A DNA stretch of 64,000 nucleotides, from contig JAQGEQ010000281.1 of the NCBI GenBank assembly GCA_034620365.1, positions 124,001 through 188,000 on the forward strand, in the 5' to 3' direction. Of this stretch, positions 34,464 to 45,904 are shown piece by piece. The position numbers were made by a program, and so were the translations under genes. The notes beneath the pieces were generated by a model. The model did no database searches, had not been told where the DNA came from, and was given only the letters and a program-made list of their open reading frames with translations. The stretch comes from Pegea sp. RAD2-039 (Eukaryota; Chordata; Thaliacea; Salpida; Salpidae). How positions within the stretch are numbered: position 1 is the first letter of the stretch; the number at the start of each line of letters is the position of its first letter.

Positions 34464-34735
34464 AATGAAACGAGAACGATGAAAGCCAAAGTCATCGAAA
34501 CTGTAACTGCGTCACAAATGGGTTCTTCGATTTTTCTTTGCCTAGCACATTCAACAATCTTGTCTATTCAGTCACTTCAGATGACGTCATCGCTAAAACT
34601 TCTAAATCAACGGAAGTGGACAGCAGGAAACGACGCAAAGTTCCAAAACATTACATGTGCGGTTTATAAGCCTGCTGCAACGTCTGACGTCACTCAACAA
34701 GGCAATGACGTCACTGACGAAGTTTGATGGAGGAT
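34464..34735 (+). pseudogene. Second tail inserted in first, running into KB
   Basis: The tail-in-tail junction makes a 132-codon fusion frame (34329-34727) that is out of phase with the spliced tail frame. The same gatggagga/ttttatt fusion to KB follows. Confidence 0.45.
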
Positions 34736-35722
34736 TTTATTACAGGAAATGTTCATCATGATTGAAAATTAGTCGATATTTTAGTTGCTAAGATTGTTGG
34801 TGATTTTCAAAACCATCTGGTTGATCAAAGAGTAAGTTATGAATTAACTCTTTTAAACTTCACCTGATCCTATGATTTCCAGCGTACATATTTTGGCTTA
34901 TCGGTGGTCAAAGATTTGGTAAAGGTGCCATTTTATCATCTGTGTTAAAAAATTGGTCGGTGGACTTTTCGTCTATCGAATGGACCAGCATCTCTTCCGC
35001 AGGTTGATAATTACTGATCAATCGATATGACTACTAACTTTCTAATATCCACAGCGAAAGCTTTTGCCAGCAACTTGCTGGTTGTCTATCCCACTTATAG
35101 ATAAACAGCTTATATATCTTCTAATCATCCCTGGATCTTAAGACACAATGATATCAAAACAACTCCGAAATTTGATGAAACAATTTAATGCTAGGAGACC
35201 CTAATTTGGCATTCAAATCTCATCAAGTAAAGAAGAGAACTCTAAAAGAGAATAAGTATCAAAAAAAGAAAAAGTGAGTTAAAAAGCCACCACTAGATGT
35301 CAGTCTAATTGATGACGTCAACAGAGTGAAACGACAACAATGAAAGGTGAAGTCATCAGAACCGTAATCGCGTCACAAACAGGTTTTTTGATTTCTCTTT
35401 GCCTAGCACATTCAACGATCTTGTCTCTTCAGTCACTTGAAATGACGTGATCCCTAGAAACTCCTAAATCAACGGAAGTGGACAGCAGGAAACGACGCAA
35501 AGTTCCAAAACATTACATGAGCGAATGACAAGCCTGCTCCAACGTTTGACGTCACTCAACAAGGCAATGACGTCACTGACCAAGATTGATAGAGGACTGC
35601 GAGCGCTTCCGTGTGGCGAATCACTTGAAAATTTCAATATTTCGAGGCAAAGCGAGAAAATGGGAGAACATCTTTTCACTTCCGGTTGGAGAACTGATCA
35701 AGAAATCGTTTTTACTGTTTAA
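34736..35722 (+). pseudogene. Kinase remnant KB5 with FTV tail
   Basis: As KB1, with differences shared with KB7 (agataaacagcttatatatc, which adds a stop in YRLTAY). SNHPWILRHNDIKTTPKFDE is retained. FTV stop 35720-35722. Confidence 0.6.
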
Positions 35723-35789
35723 AAGATGCGGGAACGCGCGTGCCTGTACTGATGTCATTGTTTTACAACTCAACTGGTTAATGACGTAA

Positions 35790-36588
35790 TTAATGTAAGT
35801 TTTCGTTGATGTTGGTGAAATCAGAAAAGCATGACGTCACTGCTCTCAATTGTAGTCCTTTGTTTTTGTAAAATTAAAAATCAAGTAGAAGAGATGATGC
35901 TGTGGTCGATTCTAAATGTCTAATAAGATTCGACGTATGAAATGCTGATTACAAGCAGCTCAGCATATCCTTTTAACAGTTGGTTAGTTATTTTAAGCAT
36001 CTAATCCAACCAACTAAGAAATCATTAAAGTGCTGTTGGGTTACACTGACAAAATAGCTGAAACAAATAACAATGCTATTACCGACTTTGTAACATTAAA
36101 AAAACGAAATCCATTTGGCGATCATTTCTTAGAATCAAATCTTCTAACCAAAAGTATTTTTTCAATTTAATATTGATTTTGACAAAATCATTTTCTTGAG
36201 TAACTGCAAACCTGTTGTTATAAGCAGCGCATTTTCACTACAAACAAGTTTCCTGAAGAATTACCTTAATACAGGGTTTTTATTCCACATTGGTTCACTG
36301 AGAAGTCAACAATATTCTACAGTGCAAGTGACAAGCTCAACTACCTGCAACCCATCTTTCAAGAAGGATTTAAAATCTTGTCAACCATTTCATCCTTTTG
36401 AATACTGTGTCAAAACTTCTAAAATAGGCACTGAAAACTTAAGTAGTATTCTATTTGAAATTTTACTTTTATCAGTAAACTTGATATGCCAAATAAAATA
36501 ATCTGTGTTCAAAAAATGCTCAATGAAATTTTCCTTCTCTAGTTGCAAGTCTTATGTTTGTAAAAAAATCATATTTGAGTTTTATTAG
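35790..36588 (+). pseudogene. ORF X copy 5
   Basis: 101 open codons (36196-36501) ending at the QIK-stop TAA shared with copies 1 and 4. Then 29 more codons to FEFY-stop. Confidence 0.45.
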
Positions 36589-37620
36589 CTAGGTAATTAA
36601 CGTTTAACCCTACAAAGTAATTTTATGAAATGAATTAAATCTCATAAATACCAAAAATGAGTGATTTCATTAAGATTTTTTATTTAATCAAACAAAATTT
36701 GTCAATTAATTATAATGATTAAAAAACTAAACTGAAACTTGTAATATAATATTTAGCTGAAACATTTTTAAAATTAATGATATAATAAATGCTAACTTCC
36801 TTTGTTTACTGTTTTTGATTTAACAATAAAGAAAACGAGCCTATAAAACAGCCATTATTATGGTGTAGAAGAAAATTACTCTAAGATAATAACATCATAA
36901 ATTAAAAACGTCTTTTGCTAAGGCAAGGCAATTTTCAAAAGTTTAAAAAACTACAACACAGTTGAAATAATTAAAACTAACAACCTGAAACAATTCTTAC
37001 AAGTTTAAATGATGATTTTTATAAAGTTACTCTAATATACTAACGTATAACATTTGCTTCTCAACTCAAATTAAACTTTATGACAAACTGTATTGAAACC
37101 AAAATAAAAAATTAATTGAGTAATATGTTGTTAATTTAAAATTAATTTCACATATTTAGTAGAGGTTTCATCTAGCATTATAAGACCTCCTGTGAAGTTG
37201 CTCTACAAATTTTGTAAACGAAATACTTGCTTGGTAAGGTTGTCACATTTTATTATAGTTGGTCTTCTTTTATCCTTAGGCTAAATTATTAGTTATAATT
37301 TCATTTATAATATATTTTAATACAAAATCCAAGCTTAATTTACGGACGTAGTCCTAAAATTGTAAAAAGCTGGTCAGCTTACCCACTTAAACAAACTCTT
37401 TATACAAACTAAATAAGTTAAAAAACATAGCATCAAATTTTCAAAAATTTTTTTACTTCAACGTAAAGTTGGGAGTTTAAAAAGAGTTTTTCATCCAAAT
37501 ATTATTCAACTTCATGAATCTATTAAAACTCCAAGGGATTTAATACCTTAAACATTTGCTAAATAAGATTTTGTTTAATAATTTTATTTTGATTTTCTTA
37601 TAATCTTAACTAAAATGCAA
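36589..37620. repeat. AT-rich spacer, copy 5
   Basis: Together with copy 6 forms a distinct subclass (actctaagataat, acctcctgtgaagttgctc). No gene seen. Confidence 0.45.
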
Positions 37621-38020
37621 AATCTGTATTTTGTGAAGAATTTTTGCCTAAGTGGTCAACTTCTGCTTGAAAACAGAGGTCCTTTTACTAAACCACTAAA
37701 TTCCACATAAAAAAATGTCTCATCAACGCCATCTATTTTTGATCTCAGTAAATTTAGGTGGGATTGTTAACTTTGATTTAAAAGTAGACAATTTTTTTGT
37801 TGGAGTTTGGCCTCTCTGATCTTGAAAACCATCTGATTGATATCAAAGTAAGTTATGAATCAGTTCTTTCAAACTGTATCTGATGTTTCCAGCTCAGGTT
37901 CTGCTTTTTGGTTGTCAAAGGTCTTGGTAAAGATGCCATGTTACTTGTAGGTCTACGGTGTATGGCACCAGAAGTCATTCAAATCACAATTACACGGAAA
38001 AATCTGATCCCTGGAGCGAT
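37621..38020 (+). pseudogene. Kinase remnant KA5, truncated
   Basis: Subclass with KA6: hinge LYFVKNFCLSGQLLLENRGP, but the helix-E codons before the catalytic loop are deleted. The activation segment keeps a true APE motif (RCMAPEVIQ) where KA1-4 and KA7 read ALE. It ends after DPWS-type codons at about 38015, where unique sequence begins. Confidence 0.55.
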
Positions 38021-38165
38021 ATCCTTTGATAAAGTCATTTTGGTTTTAATGATTAACTTGTAGGTTCAAGTATTAAGTAAAAGATTTTGTTTGTTTTTCA
38101 AATTGATTAAGATTTCTGTTTCCCAAATTATTAGATTTCAACAATCCACCTTGTTTATAGATGTC
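38021..38165. other. Start of single-copy segment
   Basis: Right of the KA5 break. The first codons read on as AISFDKVILVLMINL-stop, which may be chance. From about 38120 it aligns with 40425 onward. Confidence 0.3.
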
Positions 38166-38366
38166 TTTTTTTTTTTTTTTTTTATATATATATAAATGCG
38201 AAGGAGGGTGCCTAAAGAGAGCACATCTCACTAACACACATTCTCAGGAGTTTTGTATAGTTTTTCTCAGGAGTTTTATATGTCTCCACCTGGGGTCGAA
38301 CCCGGTACTTCCTAGCTAGATGTACCTTGTAGCTAGGTGTAGTAACCGCTTCGCCACCAAGCAGGA
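38166..38366 (-). mobile_element. tRNA-derived SINE, full length
   Basis: On the minus strand the head carries an A-box-like TGGCGAAGCGG (38346-38356) and a B box GGTTCGACCCC (38292-38302), as in a tRNA-derived RNA polymerase III promoter. The body follows, with a doubled ctcaggagtttt (+ strand), a region matching the SINE-tail fossils (aggagggtgcc), an AT repeat, and an 18-base A tail (T-run at 38166-38183). The tRNA of origin was not identified. A clear target duplication cannot be set because the flanks themselves contain ttgtttata twice. Confidence 0.8.
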
Positions 38367-39650
38367 CATATACTTTGTTTATAAGACGACTTCAAAATTC
38401 TTGTTACTGATCTAGAGTATTACAAGATGACAATTACTTTGTGAAATGTGGTGCTATACTGCTTTCAAACGGTCAAAAATTAAGATAATTCGTAGAATCA
38501 AATTTCATAAGTAAATCACATGTGGCTTAATACCATTTTTTGTTACCTGATATTATACTAAAATCTGCTTGAAAGTAGAGTGTTGCAAACTTTGTTATTG
38601 GTGTTTTTTTAGAGGAGGTAATAGAGTTAGTAGAAAAAATATGATTGAAGCTAAACATTTGGTACAAGTTATCATAGTAAGCTTACTGAATCTTGTAGAA
38701 CAAAAGTGCAATAAATAATAGCCTAAATAAAACCTTTAGTTTGCTTTATAGGCTAAGAAGGTTTAGTTAAAGTAATTGTTTGTATTTATACGACATATTG
38801 CCTTAATTTCTTTTACTATTTTTAAGTTACCAAGTGCTAAATCAGATTTTACATCAACAGCCAAACCTGTAACTATAAAATATTAGTTTATATTCTCTTG
38901 AACGTTTTTTAAACTCTCAATATTTTTTTTCAATAGATTTTTCGGCTGATTCACGTTTTCACTATAAGCATACTATAAGAGAAACTTCACTATAGAAAAA
39001 GGAATAAAATTAAAAGTCGACTTATCAAATATTTGGATTTTGATTACAATTGAGCTTCTTTTTATTAATTAAAAAGGCTTAATACAGTTTGATTAAACAA
39101 AATATGCAATTTAGGAAACTATTAAATAATGAGATATTTCTTAGACTATTCTAAATTTTGCTGTTGGTGTTTTTTTAGAGGAGGAAAACTAAACGGCTCA
39201 CTAAGACTTATCAATAATTAAGAGTTAAAATGGTAAGATAGGAAAATGAAAAGATTGTCTTTCAAGGGGAATGAAGAAACTCAAGTTTAAACCAAAACTT
39301 GCTTTTTTCAACTAGATTTTTTTTTCAATTTTCAATTAAGTATTTTCAAAAGTTATTTAAACTTCATTTGCTATTTTATTTGAACTTACCTGTAGATATG
39401 ATAACGTCTCGCTCAACTGAAATCACTGTAGTGGAAAGAGACGAAGACAACAAATAAGAAGGTAATACAAGTTTAAAAAAGGAGAAGTTAAAATTAAAAG
39501 GAAATGTTTGTTACATTTTCTTTACGTTTTATAATTTGTTGTAGTGAATTATCAATAAAATTATTTGAAAAAAGTCATTGAAGATATTCAGTTTTTTAAT
39601 TTTTTATTTTCAGTAAACTTGACTTAAATTTTATTCAATTTTTTATTTTT
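38367..39650. repeat. Single-copy segment, first half of a diverged duplication
   Basis: Aligns patchily with 40425-41750 (tttgtgaaatgtggtgctat, gaacttacc, gacaacaaataag). A short + frame MITSRSTEITVVERDEDNK at about 39398-39458 lies between splice-like sites. The minus strand of the same bases is also open, so coding is unproven. The motif ggtgtttttttagaggagg occurs at 38603 and 39167. Confidence 0.35.
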
Positions 39651-40424
39651 ATCTTTTATTTAAATTTAATTTTACTCTCTTCTCTAAAATTAAAAGCTAA
39701 TGCTAACTTAAAGCTTTTTTTCTTTTAACTGATAAACAACTTTTTGTTTCATTCTTTAAATAAAGAAATAATACTTTTCCATTTCAAAGTTGGAACTGAA
39801 AATAGAAGTCAGGAAACAATAAACTATAAACAATAAAACGATTAATATTTGCTAACTAACTTTCTGTTAAAATAAGTGAAGTATGTCATAACAGTTTACT
39901 TCCTTTAATCTATCATTACAGGAAAATAGTGAAATAATGTTTATAAAACTTTTTGTTAAAGCTTTGCTAGATTGTTGCATCATATATGCTGCATCATAGA
40001 AATATCAGTACGTGATTCGTTGAATAAATGATAACTAGAACTTGAAAATGACCAAACAAGTTTTATCTTTATTGTATGTTCTGAAAAAAGTTTCTGAAGA
40101 CTTTTGTAGGACTTTTTACATTAAAGCCAATGAAAGAATTTTACTTTTAAAATATATTACTTTATTTAATAGTTCATTCAAATATCTTCTTAAAATCTAT
40201 GAAAGTAATCCTTCACAACTATTAAAAATTGTTCAATTTATAAATAGAATAAGGAAAGGCTTTTAACCTCGTTAAATAACTAAATAGAAATCACATTTCA
40301 ACATTTAAGATTTCTATGAATAAAACATTTTAGTAAAATTTTCGTGCTTTTAATGAATCACCTGAAGATTTAAGTAGTATGTAAAAGAGTTTTTATCATT
40401 TTTAAAAATTGATTAAAGTCACCT
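39651..40424 (+). other. AT-rich single-copy DNA with a small open frame
   Basis: Holds a 72-codon frame starting at ATG 40048 (MTKQVLSLLYVLKKVSEDF... to RIRKGF, stop 40264-40266). It is leucine/lysine rich, likely helical if made, and unlike anything I recognise. In DNA this AT-rich, chance frames of this length occur; no homologous copy in the window supports it. Confidence 0.2.
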
Positions 40425-41750
40425 TTTTCAGAATTTATTAGATTTCAACAATCCAGTTTGTTTGGAGATGCCCTTGTCTTTAAAACTACCTCACAATTCA
40501 CGTTACTGAGCTAAAGTTGTACGGGATGACAATTACTTTGTGAAATGTGGTGCTATACTGCTTTCAAGCGGTTAAAAATAAAAATAATCCCCTGAAACAG
40601 ACTGAATACAAAATTATTTATTAATTTTTTCTTCGGTGAGTAAGTTCATAAGTTAATTACTAACTTAATCATAAACAGCCTAACGTGTGTATACAGAATT
40701 TAGAGAAATTGTCTGTAACGTTTTTAAACCGACATAAAATAGTTCGTTGTAAAATTCTGCCTAATAATTTATGTTTTCATAATAGATATGCTACGTGAAA
40801 ATTCAAGAGAAAAGTGCACTGGATTTTGTTTAAAGTTCAACTTTACATAATCTAAATAACATGACTAGCAAAAGTAGTTAGAAAAGTACTTAAAATTAAC
40901 CTAAAAAATAAGCCTGCTGAATTAACTATTTGGATATTTATTAGATTTTCTTACAATAATTAAAAAGGTTTAAAATAGTTTGAGGAAACAAAATATGCTA
41001 CTTAGAAAGCTATCAAATAATGAGAGATTTTGAGAAAACCTTCAATCACTTAAAGTGTAGATTTTTTTTAAAAATAGTTGTAATTAGTCAAGAGTTTAAT
41101 TTGATTTTATTATATAATATTTATGTAAAATTTAGTTAGGTTTAAATCTTAACTAATATCAAGGTTTGACATCATTTAAAACCAAAAGAGAAGTTGAATA
41201 AGTTTTAAAAAATAGTAGTAGATAAGTTTCTATTCTAAACCAATTAATTAGTTTACTTCTTTAAAAACAAACGTGTTAAGGTTTTATAAAATTCTTATTC
41301 TCTACTTTAACTCGCTCTTACAAAGAGAAATAAGTAATTTATTTTGAACAGATGAATTGTATAATTAGTTAATTGTGATGAAAGTTTGCATTTTTATATT
41401 TTGACTGATTTAAAAATTTTAACAATGAAAGCGTAATATGATGAAACATGTAAAAAGAAGTGTCTTTAAAATGAAAAGGAGAAACTCAAATTCGGGTAAA
41501 AACTTGCTTTTTAAATTAGATTATTTTTCATTTTTTGTTTAACTGTTTTTAGAAGGTATTTAAATTTGATTTGAACTTACCAAAAGAAAAGAGAAAGTTT
41601 TGTTGAAATTAATGTATCAAAGAAGATTATGGCAACAAATAAGAAAAGAATTCAAAAAGGTTAAGATTAAGGAGAAAATTGTGATTTATTTAAATTAAAT
41701 ATTTTGTTGTGGCGAGTAATACATCGAATTTGCAAATAAGATGCGGTTAA
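40425..41750. repeat. Second half of the diverged duplication (no SINE)
   Basis: Matches 38120-39650 without the SINE, giving a near-empty site: atttcaacaatccagtttgt...gatgcccttgtctttaaaac. No gene seen. Confidence 0.4.
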
Positions 41751-42139
41751 AAAAGGTTTTGTATTTTAATTTATGATACTCCTGTAAATTTGTTTAATAG
41801 TTAAGATAAATAATATTCACAGTAAAACAAATTTAAAATTGTTGTACACTCATGGAAAAATAATTTGTAAAACTATGTTTTGAAGATACCTCTTGTAATA
41901 GAATGGTAACAAAGTGTTTAAAATTGTTCATTTACAATTACAGAGAACACAGATTCATTTTTTCTGTTTTACAGACAAAAAGGTCTATTAGTAAATAGAA
42001 AACTGGTAATTACATTATTATTTATTTTAAACCTATTATTAACACAAATACCTAATTCCATCTAAAAGTGCCATTAACTAATAAAAAGAAATTATAAAAT
42101 TAATCATTAGACTAGCCCGTTCAAGTTGATTGTGATTTG
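41751..42139. repeat. Return to the array unit (diverged beta flank)
   Basis: From about 41970 the sequence aligns with 13970 onward (gtaaatagaaaactggtaatta). No gene seen. Confidence 0.35.
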
Positions 42140-42235
42140 TTTTTCTACATCATATGCTCAAGAAATTTTTTGTCGCTAGCTGAAAGAATATTAATATTGA
42201 TATATATGGGAAGTTTATGAAAATTTATGGTTGAG
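42140..42235 (+). repeat. F element, diverged
   Basis: Only the distal half is clear (caagaaattttttgtcgctagctgaa). Confidence 0.35.
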
Positions 42236-42414
42236 TTGTTAAAATTATGAATGACAACATTTAATATTAAAAAATCATTACTAAAGGTAATTTACTAAAA
42301 ATAAATAAATGTGTTTACTAAATGCAAAACTCATCAATCACAAAATCTATTCCTAAAACAAGGCAGCTTATTTTACTTTTAATATAAAAACTAAATAACT
42401 ACTTAGTTAATTTA

Positions 42415-42485
42415 TTTATATCAATAAAAGCGAAGGAGGGTGCCTGAAGAGAGCACTTCCCGCTAACATATATTCTTGCAAATAA
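42415..42485 (-). repeat. SINE-tail fossil, best preserved
   Basis: gcgaaggagggtgcctgaag and agagcacttcccgctaacat are nearly identical to the full SINE body. Preceded by a short AT run in place of the A tail. Confidence 0.6.
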
Positions 42486-42929
42486 TACCAACTAATTTAG
42501 AAATAAGGAATAAAAAGGTCTAACACATGGTATTTCAGTAGTCCTCAAAGCTTATAAGATTGAATAATTAAATAGGAAGTTAATAATATAGCAACTGGAA
42601 AAATCACAAGTGTTCGCAAAAAATTTATTTATAACTTCTTATTTCTTCTTTGGACAACGCGAGTGATTGATATATGACAGTGTCTGATGTCAGATGGCTC
42701 CAAATACTAATTGTATAGTATAAGAAAAGCATTTGCTCTGAGTAACTTACCAAGTAATATGGATTTATCAACATGTAATGGGTGTGGTATGAGCTGATAT
42801 AAGCTGAAAGTAAGACTAATGGAAAATAAATCATTTAATTTAATGTCAATTAAATTGTGGATAAATTAAAAAATCTGAAAGAAGTCATATCTAATCCATC
42901 ATGTTTTTTAACTGTCTAAAGTGAAGAAG
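42486..42929. repeat. Unit spacer before H block
   Basis: Diverged copy; no gene seen. Confidence 0.3.
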
Positions 42930-43137
42930 CTGAGACGATGTTTATAACTATCGTATCTAATGTTAAGTTTCCTGCATACCAATGTCGTAAATGTTGCCTT
43001 AACAGATTCGATGTTTTTGATATTACTGACTTGTTTTGGCATCCATGCACTGACATCACGTTCAAAATTAGACATACGTACAATTTGAAAAGACTGTTGA
43101 GACATTATAGATCCTTAGAGTTTAAAGTGATTTAATA
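42930..43137 (-). pseudogene. H block, subfamily 2, both strands open
   Basis: Minus strand: 65 codons (43105-42908) with FERDVSAWMPKQVSNIKNIE and VCRKLNIRYDSYKHRLSFF. Plus strand: 65 codons (42938-43135) with QCRKCCLNRFDVFDITDLFW. Comparison with subfamily 1 favours the minus frame. Product not recognised. Confidence 0.35.
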
Positions 43138-43920
43138 AAGTAGACGAAGTTGCTTGATTTCGCAAAGATTTTGGAAACATAAACATAAGATTTAAAGTCA
43201 TATGATAGGGTAATGCCAAGTTCTAGGACCGAACGTATTCAAATTAAATCCATTGATGGAATATTGACTTAAAGAATTTTCAGTTGGCTTAAGGCAGAAA
43301 GTTACAAGTTCAGCATTTGTAAGCTAGGTTCAGAGCTGCCAATTCGTAGATCAGTTTTCTACAGTGTGTGGTACAGTTTGAAGTTTTGAAGTATATGAAT
43401 AATAGAATATGAAAATTTTGAATTTAAACACTATTAGTTTTCACCAAGAAAAATAAAATAAACTAAGGTAGAAGTTTCTAGGAATCTTTTTTATTGGTAG
43501 AAGTTAAAAAAAGACAATTTAGTATAAGCACGTGGGTTGTAGGGAACTAGCTTTAAACTTGATATTTATATTAAAATGTAAATTATGGAAATTTTTTCTG
43601 AAAATTTTTTATATATAATTTAGTCTTCTATTAGTTAGAGTTTTGAAACAACAGTCAATTGACCTTTTACTTTCACTTTGTCCCAAGGTTATTTTGAAAT
43701 AAAATAAAAATCAATTAATGTTGAACTTCGAAATAATTAATCTAAATTTTTTTATAACTATTTAACTATTTGAGTTCTATACTTTTCTATAGATGTGTAC
43801 TTTAAATTTTTAATTATAAAATATTAATTTTAGTAAAGTTGTGCATGTTTTTAATCTTATTAGTAGATTGTATTGATAATAATAATATTAAATACTTTTA
43901 ACTTTTTTTAACTTTTTTTT
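43138..43920. repeat. Diverged, shortened spacer E
   Basis: Relative of 30641-31925 with several hundred bases missing before 43920. No gene seen. Confidence 0.4.
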
Positions 43921-44040
43921 TTAAGCCCAACCTCAACAAGAATTTTTCAAATTTCTGAAGGTTAGTGATAAAACATTGCTATAAAAATCAGCCGACTCTT
44001 TGTCAAAAAATGTTGGTTGACTTCAAATTATAAGGGTTTC
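43921..44040 (+). pseudogene. G exon pair, truncated upstream
   Basis: AQPQQEFFKFLK, then a 31-nt intron (43961-43991, gttagt...aatcag), then PTLCQKMLVDFKL-stop. The upstream half of exon one is deleted. Confidence 0.4.
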
Positions 44041-44621
44041 TTTAAGTTGCTGTTAAGCTATCCCTAAAAATCACAATAATTGCAAATTTGAATTAATATT
44101 TTATAATTAAAATTTTAAAACTTCAGAAATATTTCAAATACCATTTAGGAAAGATAAAAGAACTATGATCAAAACTCCTTGTTTCAAATTTTGAGAACTA
44201 TTTAAATATCTAATAAAAAGCTAACTGAATCCATTAATCATCTTTATAAGTAAATGTAATTGACGTTCAAAACTCAAACGAAGCAAATAACTTACTTAAG
44301 GTTGTTGTTATGACAACGAACAATTATAACAATCTTCTAAGAGTTTAGTTCAATAACCACTATTTTGGATTTAAAATTGACTCGACAGTTCATTATATTC
44401 CTTTTAGTAATTTTGTATATAGGATCAATCCTAATACTAATCGAAAGTAAATAGAAGAAACATTTGAACATCAGCTCTGCATAATTCTAATAAGTTGTGG
44501 ATTAGAATAATTCCTTTTTCCTATCCTAATCTTTGACTTTACTAATAATTAGACATTTATTTCGCAGAATCATGAAAGATTCTGTTTTTTTGACCTTTAT
44601 TAATATCTTAAATTTAAAATT
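44041..44621. repeat. Spacer specific to the KC subfamily
   Basis: Copy of 32116-32678. Minus-strand IIVRCHNNNL plus gtaagt donor again present (about 44290-44330). Confidence 0.3.
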
Positions 44622-44822
44622 TTAAAAGATTTGCGAACAAAAGATTTTTTTAAACTTGCAACTGTTGATTTCTCTATAATACAAATGTTCTTCAGTAGTT
44701 TCGCTTGATGATTCAGTAATGAATTCATCCTTGCTAGCGAGTGATTGGTTGTTGGCGGGTGCAGCGGTGTAGATGTCCTCTGCAAAGAAATTCTCCATTA
44801 AAATAATAAAAAAAAAATTCAA
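44622..44822 (-). pseudogene. M exon, candidate minus-strand first exon
   Basis: From an ATG at about 44798 the minus frame reads MENFFAEDIYTAAPANNQ, then SKDEFITESSSETTEEHLYY and INSCKFKK. The composition is acidic, serine/threonine rich and protein-like. Three of five differences from the 32.8 kb copy are silent in this frame. A gene here would be divergent from KC, with starts about 300 bases apart. The + strand also has a partial open frame. Confidence 0.35.
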
Positions 44823-45089
44823 AAACTGATCTTTTAGTCAACTTCTAAGATCTTGAGAGTAATATTTGACAGATATCTACAAATACTGAAGACGTTTATT
44901 ATAATCGACTGCGCTCTGCAACAAATAATCTCATCACTTGCATATGAACTAGTTTCTGATGATCAAAATGTTTCAAACACTCGTTATTAGTTTATGGGCA
45001 AACTAAACTATCTAGTTAAGTTCATACTTGTACGTTGCAATTTGCTTCAACAATTTAGTATCATCATAATCACACTTCAGTCGTCTGAC

Positions 45090-45436
45090 TACTAAATGAA
45101 ACTTGATACGTTTACAGATTATTTTCTTGATGAGATGTCTAGTTGGTGTCAATCTAATCTACCTTCATTTGAACATCATGAAAGACTACCTCACACAAGA
45201 GTTGATGATTGTGAAGCAGTTGAAGTAATATGGATAACAGGGATGATGGTATTTGTTCGTTTGACAAAAGATTTCCATTTGTTGATGAGAAATAAGAGAA
45301 ATTTTATGAAATTATCACGAAGGGATCAGTGAACTTCTCGTATATCAATTATAAGAATATATCTTTGGTAGGTTAATAATTGGTGACCAAGTGACATGAC
45401 ACCTGATTTTCTGACATTCACAGTGAAGGATTTTAT
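45090..45436 (+). pseudogene. Kinase remnant KC5, C-lobe end lost
   Basis: 78 open codons (45096-45332): FTDYFLDEMSSWCQSNLPSF..., then a shifted GMMVFVRLTKDFHLL. The third intron (about 45368-45423) keeps its AG acceptor, but the exon is cut after VKDFM and joined to post-tail sequence (gaagaatcgtcctgatgacg). Confidence 0.5.
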
Positions 45437-45904
45437 GATGAAGAATCGTCCTGATGACGTCATCAGAAGTTCGTTCAGCTGTGAAGTGATTCTAAGATAA
45501 TTTTTCTCAAATCTGGAATCACGAAGTCAACTGGCTTCGTTAACCAACCGTTTGTTGGTCCAATTTAGTGGACGGCAAGTTAAAGGCAAGTGGTATTCTC
45601 GATGTGGCCCAGAAAACGACTAGATTTGTTCACTAAGACGTTAACACAGCATTTTAAACGTGATTTTTTGACTTGCACTTTTAGCTACCTATCATACAAG
45701 TAGGATCAATCCGAATTACCACCTCACATAACTTTAACAAATCTAGAACGCTTGAATCACCAGCCTGGGGCAATACTCCTGCAAGCACCCCACTTCTAAC
45801 TACCCCTGTACTATTAAACACAATGATTTTAAGGCATCTTCGGAATCTCGTCAGATGAAGAAAAGATCTCTAACATATAAGATGAGTCGATAAAAGAATC
45901 AGTA
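45437..45904 (+). repeat. Linker block with acidic exon remnant
   Basis: More diverged than other linkers; reads ISSDEEKISNI at about 45846-45880. gtaagt donor at about 45902. Confidence 0.4.

Noticed and set aside
38270-38366. A functional tRNA gene
   Set aside because: A and B boxes are present, but the sequence runs on into a SINE body with an A tail and no clear acceptor stem pairing was found; SINE head preferred.
38144-38390. ttgtttata as a target-site duplication of the SINE
   Set aside because: The near-empty paralog has similar T/G-rich strings on both sides, so the match may predate the insertion.
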